Source of the DNA: Paramacrobiotus richtersi
Taxonomy: Eukaryota; Tardigrada; Eutardigrada; Parachela; Macrobiotidae
Direction of reading: 5' to 3'
Length of the DNA stretch: 23,963 bases
Assembly (NCBI GenBank): GCA_034698045.1
Contig: JAQGAU010000780.1
Span: forward strand, 1-23,963
The number at the start of each line of letters is the position of its first letter. The first letter of the stretch is position 1. The position numbers and the translations under genes were made by a program. Of the stretch, positions 1-10,903 are shown piece after piece. A model generated the notes under the pieces. That model was not told the DNA's origin. It searched no databases and saw only the letters and a list, made by a program, of their open reading frames with translations.

Positions 1-1777
1 ATACCGGTTTGTTGCGGAATCGCTTCTTGATGCTGTTATTCATGATCTCTCTGTTGTTCTGTAAATCATCAGCAATGGTCGTTGTCTGCACTGGCTCCGG
101 CGTAGTGGAAGTATGCTGCAGCCCTCCAACGGGAAGCTTTCTCACAGCAGCACTCTTTTTCCGCTCTTTAACGCAGACACCGTTCCCGGGGACGGCTCCC
201 ACACAGTCCATCTCCTTTTCGCTATACAATTTATTATCTAGAACAAACCACACATTTGCAAAAACTGGGTTTACATTAAAATCGACTGGAAAATTGCATA
301 GCGGTTCAAGCACTACGTCAATCTGTACCACAGCTAGTGTAACATGCAGAGGACATGGGGATGGAAGTTCAATCAAGCAAAAGGTTAACGGTTGCAGGTA
401 CCGGTAAAGAAAACTGTCGCTTCCCACAATTTCAATGCCGTCACTCCGCCCTCACTCCAGCGTGATCTCGTTAGACACGTTTACCGCCCAAACGGACACC
501 TTTACTGTTGACTTCAATTACACACCGTTGATTGGGCGCCAACACTGCAATTGCCGTCACTTTCTGGACAATTGCCGTGCGCCTGGAAGATGACTGGTTA
601 TTGCGCAATTGTAGCACAACAGATTAACCTTTAATCATTGTATGCATGTGCAAAAAGTGTATAAAACGACACATTTCACGTTGCAAAGATTCACTGCTGG
701 AAGTGGTTATGCTGTGTACGTGCTAAAAACTGCAGTTGACCATGTGCGCAACATTAGTGACTAGCTGTAAGATCGCCGCGATAATGGCCTCTCTGTGTTC
801 CTTGTGTCAAAACGCACCGGTAGCGACGATACCCGTGGAGAAACCAGCGGCCTACGTCCCGCTATATCGTACGTAGACAACTGATCTTCTCGTTTACACG
901 TTGTTCCGCAGTGTCCTTTTCTACAGAGCAAATCAAATTGATTTGCAAGTTCTGCGATACAAGCGTGCTGCAAGAGATCTATGAACAAGAAACCGGCCAG
1001 CGGACAAATTCGACTGATACGGCGCCGAGTGGCACTGATTACCAAGTCGGAGAACGCCCGCAAGATCTAGAGGATACCGGAGATTATGGGATCGACACGT
1101 GGGCGACGTGGTACATTGGACGACGCAGACGGGGTGGCCAACAGCCTCCCGCCTCGGCAGTGGTCAGTTAAGCGGCAAACCGTCTGTGAACCGTTTGTTG
1201 TGACTGCCAGCTTCCTGTTTGCAGTGCATGCACAAATAGGTCTATGCATTTATTCCAATGTTCTCACACTTTAATTTATGCTAAATGTTGTGTGACAGTA
1301 GTGTTATAGTATTATTATTGTTATAGCAGTTGGTTCGCATTGCATCAGTTGTATGTTGGTTAACTTTCGGTATATACTGTATGTATGTGTGTTGCATTAG
1401 GTTTAAATTCCCATTCAGGCTATACCTGCATGCTTGCGAAAGAATATTATTATTAGTATATTTATTGTTAACAGTTACTGGCAAACTAGGGTTTCATTCA
1501 CTCACCTGGACAGACTATGGGAAACTTCAAGCCACTTTTTGTGCACAGGTAAAAAACTGCAAGAAACCCATAAACCTGTCGTCGTGTACATGTAGCGGTA
1601 CTTCCTGTATGTACGTACATATACACGTGTATAGCAAAAAGTATACGACATACCGTGGCAGTCTCTGACGGTATCGGCGTACAATCCCGGCGGATGCGCT
1701 GCGCAGTTGAAGATCGTCCAGGCGGGAATTTCATGGGGACCGTGGTCGGCTGTGGTCTCGTTGACGGCATAGCTGAA
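1..1777 (-). CDS. Chitin-binding (CBM14/peritrophin-A-like) secreted protein, partial at both ends
   Basis: Three exons join in phase on the minus strand: about 1777-1654, 1556-1506, and 333 running off the window at base 1. Donors are GTATGT and GTGAGT; acceptors are CATGTCAG, TTCTTGCAG and a pyrimidine-rich tract ending CACTAG. The last two junctions are both phase 1. The joined protein contains FNC, then PPGLYAD, DCHVFYLC, an IVCP and a later PLCNFP. This cysteine spacing and the CHVFYLC core resemble the chitin-binding type 2 (CBM14) domain of arthropod cuticle and peritrophic proteins, though the sixth cysteine is not evident. After it come an Asp/Asn-rich segment with two more cysteines and a Thr-rich linker. 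CBM14 proteins bind chitin outside the cell. The signal peptide and first exon were not found, and the start of the 1777 exon is the least certain boundary. The family call is inference from pattern. Confidence 0.55.
660..666 (+). promoter_or_regulatory. TATA box for the small CxxC gene
   Basis: A TATAAAA stands 118 bases upstream of the ATG at 784. A pyrimidine/CA initiator-like TTCACT lies about 25-30 bases downstream of it, where transcription would be expected to start. Confidence 0.45.
784..1171 (+). CDS. Small protein with two CxxC pairs, possible zinc-binding protein
   Basis: Two exons: 784-868 and 912-1171, separated by a 43-bp intron (GTACGT donor, pyrimidine-rich acceptor ending CCGCAG). 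Without the splice the first frame hits a stop at once; with it the frame continues, giving 114 residues. The N-terminus has CSLC (residues 5-8) and a second pair CKFC (40-43), a spacing compatible with one four-cysteine zinc site. The C-terminal half is acidic and polar, then ends with a basic GRRRRGG stretch. No signal peptide is seen, so a cytoplasmic or nuclear protein is likely. I do not recognise the family. The gene lies on the opposite strand inside the intron of the chitin-binding gene. The 43-bp intron is short, which lowers confidence. Confidence 0.5.
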
Positions 1778-2510
1778 CTGACATGCTCCCAATCTTACCT
1801 CGAAAAAGTCAACCTAAAGCGATTGCCCTTCTTTTTAGTCAGAATTAAAGGAATTCAAAGTCTCTATACATTGTCATAAGTATCGGCGAAACCAGAGAAC
1901 AGTTGTGCATCTGCAACCGTTATATACAGTACACCAAGCTTCATTAATTGTCACGATTACACAGTCGATATTCATCAAAATTTAATGCTGTTACGCTTAC
2001 CAGTAGTACAGAACACGTGGCTTTCAGGAAAAATCCAAATGATAACATTTCTGAGGGACCAGATGCATCGGTGAATACAATTCTGAGCGGAAGTATCAGG
2101 AGAAGTCGAAGTTTAATTCTTATAGTAAGAGTTCCTATAGTGTATGTAAAAATACCACAAACCCGCACTAATATAATAAAGCACACATCATAAACCGATT
2201 AGAAATATAGCGAAGCAGAGCAACCAGAATGATGCTTATGTAATTTACAGTACGGACTTTCAACAATATTACTATGAAGGTAAACAAGGAAAGGCTAGCT
2301 CGGCAGGTTATATGTCAACATTTTACCGGATACTACGAAGCGCGAAACGAGTGGTTAATTGTTATGCACGGGAAAAGAGGAATTTATTATCCACCTTTAT
2401 GACCACCACCGGTGTGTTGACTCACATTCCTGTATCCCAATCACAACACGGCAATACTTCGGTGTAAGTTAGAACGAGTTCTATGGAGTTACAGACCAAA
2501 TTTGCAGCGT
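1778..2510. other. Gap with no convincing gene
   Basis: Only short open frames on both strands; the longest (about 1944-2193) is open on both strands, has no splice support and no recognisable domain. Upstream exons of the chitin-binding gene could lie here but I could not place them. Confidence 0.5.
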
Positions 2511-3297
2511 TTAAAGAAAAATTGAGACTATCACTAAGGAGAACATTCCCAATGCCGAGCTGATGATCGCAGCGCCGCTGGTTAATCGTGCCGTTCTTGG
2601 GCCGGTGACCGTCTCCCCGAAGCGAGTGCCACCGTGTTCGCTCTGCACCTGTAAGATATTTTCATTTTGCTAGGTACGAAGTCCAGTTTAAAGTACAGTT
2701 TGAATAACTTATCCGTTTCGTTCACGCTTTGATAGCCAAACAACTGCACAGCTTATGACTGTTTATACGTGAATATATATGATTCCAGATCGAAGTTTCG
2801 TGTATGCTCTTTAGAATCCTGCTAAAAAATTAATACTCGCTTTCCTTGTCGAGTGGTTCACCGCCCAGAGTGATTCATCGGTTTGCAGTTTCCGATGTCT
2901 ATATTTACCTGGTCGCAGTGGTCATAGTACAGCAGGAATCCCGACTGCCAGTAGCACTTCTCAGCGCCAATCACACACAGATACAGCACTCCGGTGTTGT
3001 CCATCCGCAGCTGCGAGTTGCCGAACGCATTGTCCGGATATCCTCTCCAGGGCTCAGCGAACCACAGCGCACGCCCACTGTCAATGTAGACGGTCCCGTA
3101 GACCACCAGGTTCCCGTCCCGTTCGAGGGTGACATTCCCGGCTTCTCCCGGGTAACTGTAGGTGCTGAAGACGGCGCGGTCGTCGCATTTGCGCTTCAGG
3201 ACGAAGTTGCCGTCCGAATGGAGTTTGACTTTGTATTCGCCGTTGGGCGACTCGACTGTCTGCTCGGCGCGGAGGGATTGACCGGCTCGGAGTACAA
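2511..3297 (-). CDS. Bulb-type (mannose-binding-like) lectin with predicted GPI anchor signal; first exon not found
   Basis: Two exons are resolved on the minus strand: 3297-2909 and 2648-2511. The donor is CAG|GTAAAT and the acceptor TATCTTACAG, both phase 0. The long exon encodes the repeated bulb-lectin pattern: SDGNFVLK, then ERDGNLVVYG (close to the QxDxNxVxY mannose-pocket motif, with Glu for Gln), then a third degenerate repeat NTGVLYLC and CYWQSGF. Bulb-type lectins bind mannose-like sugars, usually outside the cell. The 45-residue last exon ends in a Ser/Gly/Ala site followed by about 17 hydrophobic residues (SALGMFSLVIVSIFL) and stop, a typical GPI-attachment signal. The acceptor TTATTATTGTAG at 3298 is the only AG in a pyrimidine-rich stretch. 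It gives phase 1, as in the neighbouring paralog. The signal-peptide exon must lie upstream (3300-3600) but is unresolved. Confidence 0.75.
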
Positions 3298-3587
3298 CTA
3301 CAATAATAATGGACGCGTAGAGATACCAACGGGAATCCGGTAAAAGCCGAGGAAAAGGTATATTCGATGCGACATTGATTTCCCCAATATCAATAGCAGA
3401 ACGAAGCAAATGACAAAAAATAATCGCTTAAGGGGAGAATCCTGTTATTAATTCAAAAAATTTGAGTTTCGCCAGCTGATAAAGCGTTCTATCTTCTATC
3501 TACACACGTTTCTGTCGAAAACATGCGATGTAAACAAAAAATCCTAGAAAATTGCAAAGTATAACCGGCGAAAAACTTTTCGCCGAT

Positions 3588-3593
3588 CTTATA
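3588..3593 (-). promoter_or_regulatory. Candidate TATA box of the GPI-type lectin gene
   Basis: TATAAG on the minus strand, about 290 bases upstream of the first resolved lectin exon. Its role is inferred from position only. A 20-bp inverted repeat (3566-3585) begins two bases downstream of it. Confidence 0.3.
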
Positions 3594-3599
3594 TGCGGC

Positions 3600-4395
3600 T
3601 GCTGCGGCTGACAATCACTGTACACATGTCTGAGAATGTGTGGTGGGCTATGTGAGGAGGCGCACTTGTTTGAACAGTTATCAAAGAATAACCGCAAATT
3701 AGTGCCTCTGATTGAACTGGCACTGGCCTTTTCGTAACTTGAATGCGCAATTAATTTTACGACCATGTTTTCGCTTCCTCGGGAGTGAGAATGATCTGAT
3801 AACAAAGCAGCTTACAAAAGAATGATACTAAGAAAGGAAAGTTCAGATGCTGTAACTTTTTTTGCAGTTCTAGACCAATCATTTCTTTATAAGAGTAAAC
3901 ACACGAGTATTTTACACCATGTACGCCAACACCGGAAAGCGTTCTGGCGCGAAAGGTCCCAAACGGGAGGATACTAGCCTTAATTAAAAACCAAAAATAA
4001 ATAAGAGATAAATAAGGAAGAAATAAAGACAGAATACGACAATATATTAATATTGATAACTAGTAAAAAATTATTTAGATTATAAGATACAAATGAATTA
4101 GATGAATGAACGAAGCTAATTAAATTAAGGAAGTCGGAAAAATTTAGAAACAGTACAGCCAGAAATAAAATCTATTATAAATATGAAAAAAGTGGACAGC
4201 TAGGAAAATAAAGTGGACAGCCACGCAAATATAGTAATAATCATAAGCTCGATGAATAAACAAGCAAAAAACCGAACAAAATCGTTTAACAATAGAAAAA
4301 TGTGGGATATAACGGGAAAGATACGGCATATCGGTAGAGATAACGGGAAACGAACGACATGTATCATTAGAATTATTATTTGATTTTACAATAAT
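3600..4395. other. Gap, AT- and purine-rich, no gene seen
   Basis: From about 3980 to 4340 the plus strand is strongly A-rich with simple-sequence character. It has a short direct repeat (AAGTGGACAGC twice, near 4190 and 4210) and two copies of ATAACGGGAAA (near 4310 and 4342). Open frames here are low-complexity shadows. Confidence 0.5.
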
Positions 4396-5116
4396 TCACG
4401 CACCATTGGTGGCAGTGCCGTACGCGGTCTCGCACGTCTTATACCGAAACCCCGCCGACTGCCAATAACACCGGTCCTGCTCACTGGCACACAACTCCAA
4501 GAACCCGTTATCCGAGATGCGCAGCTCCGCCGTCGAGTAATCCCGGATGGCCGGACTGGCTCCCGACTTCCAGAGGACACTGTTTCTGCGGGTCCCATGA
4601 CCGCCGGACATCTGTAGATGGCCGGAGGCGTGGTCCAGCGACAGCCGGCTGACGGTGGTGGTGGAGTCGTTGAAGGTGGCGAAGACGGGCTGATTGTTGC
4701 ACTGGTCGTAGATCACCAGCCGGTTGGGCTCCAGGACGAAGCGGTAGCCGCTGGTCGGGGAGTATTTCGGGTTGTTGGCTTCGGGGTATATCGTGTCGCC
4801 TGGCTCCATGATTACTAACATTGCAAGGTAATTGTCAGTCTCGTTGATTATTTTACTGTACATTTTGTATATTTCGGTTTGGATGGTTTCCAGAGTATTT
4901 GCATGTTTGCATGCGATTAAGGTTTGCGGATTATAATTAGACACTTTCGGTTAAAATAATTTCCGTCTGTTATATTATTTTTTTACGTAAACTGCTGCCA
5001 CTGTATGTTTATTATTACCTACCTGTGTATGCAGTTGGCTCCAAAATATACACCGCAGTTGATACATAAACCGTCACAAAGCAGCATACGGCACGAAAAT
5101 ATATTTTGGCAAACAT
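4396..5116 (-). CDS. Secreted bulb-type lectin-like protein
   Basis: Two exons: 5116-5023 (ATG, signal-peptide-like, hydrophobic core around AVCCFVTVYVSTAV) and 4814-4396, joined in phase 1 (donor CACAG|GTAGGT, acceptor AATGTTAG). The product is 170 residues. The mature part aligns with the neighbouring lectin from the first residues after the intron (MEPGDTI against LRAGQSL) to the shared CYWQS and a final cysteine. Repeats are LEPNRLVIYDQC, a middle repeat around HASGHLQMSG, and DNGFLELC. The sugar-pocket motif QxDxNxVxY is degenerate in all three, so sugar binding may be lost or altered. There is no hydrophobic C-terminal tail, so this copy should be released, unlike its paralog. A TATATAT at about 5294-5300 lies upstream. 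The two lectins are tandem duplicates on the same strand. Confidence 0.8.
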
Positions 5117-5635
5117 TTTTCTGGTTTTATAATGCATATACCGTAAAGTAGAATTACTGACGCTGCGCAGACAGAAGTTAACGAAGAACTGCGGTGTACA
5201 TATGCGCACAGACACTAATCCCAGCTGTTAGGTACCACTACCATGCGCTACACTAACAGCACATTCTGCGGTTTACCAACAGCAATCGCCTACATATATA
5301 TTGTGGTTCGGTTGCTGAACATTGTAACCATTCCAGACTTGCACTAAGAAATTTGGAGATTATTATCGTGTGTTACCAGAAAGACTTGTCGCTTGTTCAA
5401 TATGCAACGTTTTCGTGCAGGCTTCTTCCATGACCTTTGACCCGTCCCGTCACCAATCGACAAAATTATCAGACACATATATCAAAAATTTTCGATCACT
5501 GTGGAAAGAACAAGTATAGTCAATATTATAGCGCATCTGAATATGGAAACTGGATATGAACAGGACATAGAAGGTGCTCTGTGGGAAGAGGAAAAGCACC
5601 AGGCTGGCTAGAAAATGAACACATGAATTGACGAT
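5117..5635. other. Intergenic gap
   Basis: Contains a minus-strand TATATAT (about 5294-5300) that may serve the secreted lectin. A TATAAAA at 5125-5131 is too close to the ATG to place a start site upstream of it. No coding sequence was seen. Confidence 0.45.
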
Positions 5636-7663
5636 TTACTGAGCAATTCCCTCTTGGAACGGGCGTGGCCGCCGGTGATCGTACGGCCGCGGAGATTGGT
5701 AGGGCTCAGGACGGGGTCGATCGCGATGCCGGCCGCGCCCTTGCTGCTCCATGGTCACCTCCTGCACTTCTCCCTCGTTCGTCCCAATGCTACCAATGTC
5801 CGCTAACAGCACATCTATAGCGCCAACAAAATGTCCATTACAAACTACAGAATCTGATATGAACACGTTGATGCATGTTTCAGCATAAGCACCAATACTA
5901 ATTTTACCAATATAACAGGTACGAATATACTCAAGAAAAAGCGTTGATATATCAGTTTGAACATACTTGGTTTCTGATTATTCCTTTTCCAGAAAAATAG
6001 TATTTTGTACATCTATCAGTTTATTTACATAATTTTAATGAACAAATGAATAATCCCTAATTTTTTGATACGAACAAATAGATTAGTTTAAATAATTAAT
6101 TGAGCTATCAAGTAAAATTTTTTATGTCTATTTAATCAATATGCAAATATCGGGAGAATTTAAAATGGTACTAAGTTTAGAAACGAGTCCTTTGCGTTTA
6201 ATTTGAGCGAACCGAACGTTAAAACAGGAAAATGGACGGGTGATATTGTTAAAAAAGTATTCGTTTGTGTTACCGCTAATGAAAAACTGCGTACCGGCGG
6301 GCTGATCTCTGTGGCGCGATCTGTACGGTCGATACACAGTACGACCGCTTCCAGGTTTGTAAAAGGTCACGGACTGGATGTTCCCCTCGTTAACACCAAG
6401 AAATTCGAGGTCCTTCTGTGGAGCCCTGGCATCCGGCACAAAGAAGTTAACTACATGAGCAAATAACATGAGCACATTGTTGGCAAGCTTAGTTGTTTAG
6501 TTGCGGGTCTTACGGAAATGACGGCCAGTGTCTACCCCAATCTGCCCAATGCCCGAGGAAGCATCGACCGGATAACCAATGAAGTTGCGGTTGATGTCGC
6601 CGGTGTTGACGCCAATCGCGCCGATGTCGTTCGCCGCGTCTACATAAAGCCGTAGTGTTTGCATCTGATATTTCTGCAGTATACTCACTAGCGAAGAGAG
6701 TTCTATAATGATTTACGGAAACAAATAGTCCAAAATTTATTTTCTGCTTAGGAGAGAAAGTGGATATACTAAATATAAAGAAAATAGCGGAAAACAATGT
6801 CGAATTTGACTGCATTACCGTCGATGGGTACACGGAAGTTGTTCTTGATGCGCATCGAACCAAGCTTAAGCTTAGATCGTCCGCGATCGGGGAGTTTGAC
6901 GCCGATTGCGCCGATGTCGTTCACTGCATCTGTACATACAAGTGATATAACGACGCCACTCTGGTTTGGTTATGTATTGTTAGCCAAAAAGCTTTCGTTC
7001 TTTATCATATTTTTGTACGAAAATGTCCAATTAATTTATTTTTTATTCGAACGAAAAATAACTCTTACATAATTCTAAATATGCGCAGTTAACCACATAC
7101 AACAAATAATATTAACCAATAAAATCGATATCATTAATATAATGAAATCAACTTAATCAATAAATTAAATTTGTTAACAGATAATATAATAAAAATTACA
7201 ATTAATTAATTTAATCAATGAGTATTCAGAATTAAACAATTTGTCTGCTGAAAAAAAATGAGAATTATTTTAGTCCTAAAGATTTGTGGAAAAAACGCTT
7301 AGAAATGACTGAGTTACCGGCGAAAGGGGCGCGCAAGTGGTTGATGCGCATGGAACCATATGCATGTCGTCCGCGGTCGGGGAATTTGACCATCTGCAGG
7401 CAGCCGGTGCGTTTGTTATCCCGGTAGTTGACGGTCTTGTAGCGAACCGCGCCGGCCTCCTTAAAATTCACGTCCTGGATGCAGCCGCCCGCGGGATTGA
7501 CGGGCAGATAGGAAATATCCTGACCTACACAAGAAATCATTATTAATCAACAGTTTGTCGATTCTTCCGGGCCACAAACGGTTCGAACCAATAACTTACC
7601 GAAAGCATACTGCGCAGAAATCGCAACTAGAATGGAAACGGTAACAACCTCGACAAATTCCAT
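5636..7663 (-). CDS. Secreted modular protein with repeated DIGxIGxNxG modules, six phase-1 exons
   Basis: Proposed exons on the minus strand: 7663-7600 (ATG and signal peptide, SILVAISAQYAFG), 7524-7318, 6929-6819, 6639-6514, 6450-6274 and 5802-5636 (stop). Every junction is phase 1. Four of the five donors read G|GTAA and the fifth C|GTAAGA. The total is 283 residues. Most exons open with the module: DISYLPVNP, DIGAIGVK, DIGAIGVNTGDI (with a second GIGQIGVDTG in the same exon), EFLGVNEGNI, DIGSIGTNEGEV. Several end in Arg/Tyr/Pro-rich tails (VYRPYRSRHRDQP; RGRHRDRPRPEPY). Exons 2 and 3 also share a PDRGR...GSMRI block, so one is a copy of the other. The family is unknown to me. An extracellular basic matrix or defence peptide is only a guess. 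Alternative: ATG at 6469 starts a separate gene, since LFAHVVNFFVPDARA is also signal-like. Confidence 0.6.
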
Positions 7664-8485
7664 TTCTTTGCCGACGGAAAAGGAAGAAACTCGTCAGAAG
7701 CTAGTTCTCATATAAAATGAAATGCGCTCGAATAATCTTGCTGTATGCGCGATCGAACTGGACTGGCCTGTCCTGAATCTACTTATGCAGCGTTAGTTGT
7801 CTGCGCATCCTGTTAGCGCATCCGTAACGTACATTGAAAACTCTTCAAGGTCAAAAGTACAGTGTCACAGACAATACTTTCTGCTCTGTTTTGATCGTTT
7901 GTATAATTAAAGGTCACCATCTGTCCAAAAGGTACTTACACGCGTACTGTACTACGGTGTTGCACTGGCCTGATTGTTTATTTCTATCATCTCACGCCAG
8001 TTACAAAGAATAATACAAGCCAAATAAAGCAAAGTACGGCATCCGTACTACGGCTGTATTTTGTTTTAACATCAGTGTGTGGGTGCATGAATACTTAGCG
8101 AATTTATGATGATTAATTTTGCTGATCATGTTTGCAATAACGGGTTTCTTCTTTTTCCAGTCTTTTTGGGGATTGTCTTTGAATATATACCATCTTTTGC
8201 TGAAGGTCACTCGATTATGGATAAATAAGCATACATTTTAATCGTGCAGTCTTACGATATGTATACTGGTAAATTCTCACAAAATGTTCTGTATGTCCCA
8301 AAAAGTTTTTTATGCTTCTCTGTTAATATACAAGCAGCCCAATTTCAACATATATCGATCCGTACGTGCGACAGACTGTTCCCATCCATCAACATTTCCA
8401 CAATCAACGCAATTAAAGCAACAAGATAACTCAGCATAAAAGCTCTACGCAAAACATTCTCTCATGAACAGGACTAGGTCTCCGT
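7664..8485. other. Intergenic gap between the two modular genes
   Basis: AT-rich, with no recognised gene. A minus-strand TATATGA around 7706-7713 is a weak promoter candidate for the gene downstream. Confidence 0.45.
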
Positions 8486-9741
8486 TTACCAGCGAGGATA
8501 ATGCGGACGACGGTGCGGACGTCCACGGCCGTACTTTTGCTTGAAGTTGTACTCGGTGATCACGCCGTTGTTGATGCCGATTTCGCCAATGTCGTTCTGG
8601 GGCTCAACGTCTGCAAAGAGCCATGTGTCAGTTTTTTACAATAATATGACACGTCTGTACATGCATGCATGTAATAACTTTATATTTACATGAAAATTAA
8701 TCTCGTACATTTATTAACTTGATATACACAACTAACAAACAATGAAATAATTTTTTGCAAAATTTGTTACTGTTCGATAATGATGCAATGATGAGAAATT
8801 GTCAGTTATTGCAAAAAGGGATGAGAAAGAGGGATATCTTACCGTCAATAGTGTCGCGGATATATGGATAATACGGTCGATTTCTGGCATACTTTTGCTT
8901 GTAGTTGTACTCCTTGATGAGACCATTGTTGATACCAATCGTTCCAATGTCATCGACTGCGAACAAAACGCACACCTTTGCAGGATCATTTCGAACAACT
9001 GAATTATGTACATTATTAAGGAGTTTCATTACTTGTATATATGCGCAGTATGTCGGCCGTTTATGTGCAAATAAATACTTTATAATTATATGGATATCGC
9101 GAACGCAACAGATTTACATGCCGATAAAAGCTAGCTCACCTAACGGGGCACTTTGGTCCTCCTCATCAACCGTTGGATTCCCGGTACCTGCATTATAAAT
9201 GTAGGCATATTATTTAGGTTTAATATGGTAATCTAATATAGTAATCCCGTCCAATAAACATTAAATTAAACCCGGTGCACATAGCGTTTTATAAATATTT
9301 AAAAGTTGTCAGTTAGAAATTTTCAATGATTAAGAACTTTCCGTAACGTATAAATTGCTTTATATAACATAAAAATTAAATTAAAAGTTTTTGGATAGGC
9401 CGGAAGTAAACAAAATGGAAAAACGATTGAGAAGTATGTACTTACTGCGAATAATGACAAACTGGGTTGGTCGGCTGTCCGTATCGGTCAAATCACCGCC
9501 ATCCACTGTATCTGAAAATCGTAAAGTGCACTTTTTTTGCAATAGAATGTAGTGAATGCGATATTATAAACAAATCGTCAACATTCTAATGGAAAGAAAA
9601 AAAAATTCGGTAATGTTGTTTACCTGTGTTATCAGGAACAGTTGCGAATGTTTGCGATACTTTTCCCGGATTGAAGGAAAGAACACCGATGTCGGCGTTA
9701 ACGCCGACTAAGACGACAAGGAAAACGATGGTGCACAACAT
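8486..9741 (-). CDS. Secreted modular protein with DIGxIGxNxG modules, five phase-1 exons
   Basis: Exons on the minus strand: 9741-9624, 9511-9446, 9187-9140, 8956-8843 and 8610-8486 (stop). The frame passes through all four introns in phase 1. Donors are GTAAAC, GTAAGT, GTGAGC and GTAAGA; acceptors end TTTTCAG, ATGCAG, TTCGCAG and TTTGCAG. The product is 156 residues. Residues 1-16 are a clear signal peptide (LCTIVFLVVLVGVNA), and the mature chain begins directly with a module, DIGVLSFNPGKV. Exons 2 and 3 are short acidic spacers (DGGDLTDTD; VDEEDQ). Exons 4 and 5 are paralogous: DIGTIGINNGLI then EYNYKQKYARNRPYYPY, and DIGEIGINNGVI then EYNFKQKYGRGRPHRRPHY. The protein should be secreted, with acidic linkers and basic Tyr/Arg/His ends. 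No known domain is recognised. It is a relative of the gene immediately downstream. Confidence 0.8.
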
Positions 9742-10903
9742 TTTAGTGACCTTTAATGGCCGAAATAGTGTAATATACAGAACTGCGCAACTAAATAAAC
9801 TTTCAGGAATGTACTGATAAACAAACTGCCAGTAAGAGAAATACTGGTGTGCGTGGTCGCTTTTAAAACCTTCTGTACCGGATTTGGAAGAGCGTCAGAG
9901 TGACCTTTATCCGGACATCCCGTTTCGCTCTACTGGTCACTGGCTCTTTTGTGAACCGAACTCAAACAAAAGCCGACCTTATTTTCCATTCACATATCAC
10001 AGAAAGAGGAGAACGCAGGCCACAACGCAATGTATCATACTTCGATGGGTTTTGGCTGCTGCAGCTGTACGTATGTACACAAACGTACAAAGTTTCCTTT
10101 CAGTTCGGTTCTTGGCAAATAGAATTCGTAATGTTTTCAAGAACACTGGACGCCGCCTGGATAAAGTGTTGCAACTGCATCGACAATCAGAGATTCAGAG
10201 AGCATGTTTTCCTCCCGAATTTATTCAAGTCAGTAACTGGGCCTTTAATATTAATGATGATTGTAGCTTTCTCTTGTAGCTCTTATAGCTGAGGCTTATA
10301 ACTTTCTCTTGTATCACCGAATAAGAAATCGGCTCATTGAAAAATAAAAAGTTTGTTGATAGTGTTGATGTCAGTAGACTTTGTCCTTGATGTCATTGCA
10401 GCTATCACGTGTAACCATCATCTTCTGTAGAGACCAAGATAACGTAGGTATCACAAACAATTACGTCAGGTGGGTACCTTATATAGTTATCAGCTGCAAT
10501 GAGATAAATGATATGGTCGTGTGTGGTCTACACGCGTTTATCGTGGCCGATCCATCAACAGTTGTTTTCATACAATTCACGGACACTTTTACCGTACAGC
10601 ATGGTTTGCTGTTCCATATTTAGTTTGTTGTTGCTGTAGTACCTTCTGAGAACAAAACGAGCCACTCATAAAGTGTGATACGTTTTCGGTGTAGACTACA
10701 GCGACTTTTATTTCCTCCCTTTTACTGGCTAACAGCAAATTCGTTCCGTCGCAGAGGTAAAGAACTAACCGTTCTCTCAAAACGTCGACAATACTTAAGA
10801 ACCTCAGCAATCCGTAACACGAATCGGTTCCAGCGTAGTGAAACCACGCTTTCCATAGTTCAATATAGTTGTTTTTCCCTATAATGGGGTTCATGTTCTA
10901 ACA
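9742..10903. other. Gap with no convincing gene
   Basis: Two overlapping plus-strand frames (9884-10292) stay open for about 130 codons. They lack a recognisable domain, good starts or splice support. From about 10374 to 10530 the sequence resembles 21013-21165, suggesting a diverged duplicated flank. Confidence 0.4.
9861..9868 (-). promoter_or_regulatory. TATA-like box of the five-exon modular gene
   Basis: TTTTAAAA on the minus strand about 120 bases before the ATG at 9741. The distance suits a 5' untranslated region of some 90 bases. Confidence 0.35.

Noticed and set aside
9-407. Plus-strand open frame with a signal-like start (ATG at 30)
   Set aside because: Its composition is Ser/Thr-rich as expected for an antisense shadow. 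The minus strand encodes a more protein-like chain there that joins in phase with upstream exons.
1944-2193. Frames open on both strands
   Set aside because: Neither strand shows a domain, a start context or matching splice phases.
3298-3409. N-terminal extension of the GPI-type lectin frame
   Set aside because: It has no ATG, and a phase-1 acceptor at 3298 matches the intron position in the paralog, so this stretch is more likely intron.
9884-10292. Two overlapping plus-strand frames of about 130 codons
   Set aside because: No domain, weak starts, no splice sites and no paralog; they overlap each other in different frames.
10589-10894. Minus-strand 101-residue frame beside the large palindrome
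   Set aside because: No recognisable domain, repeat paralog or splice support; it may be chance.
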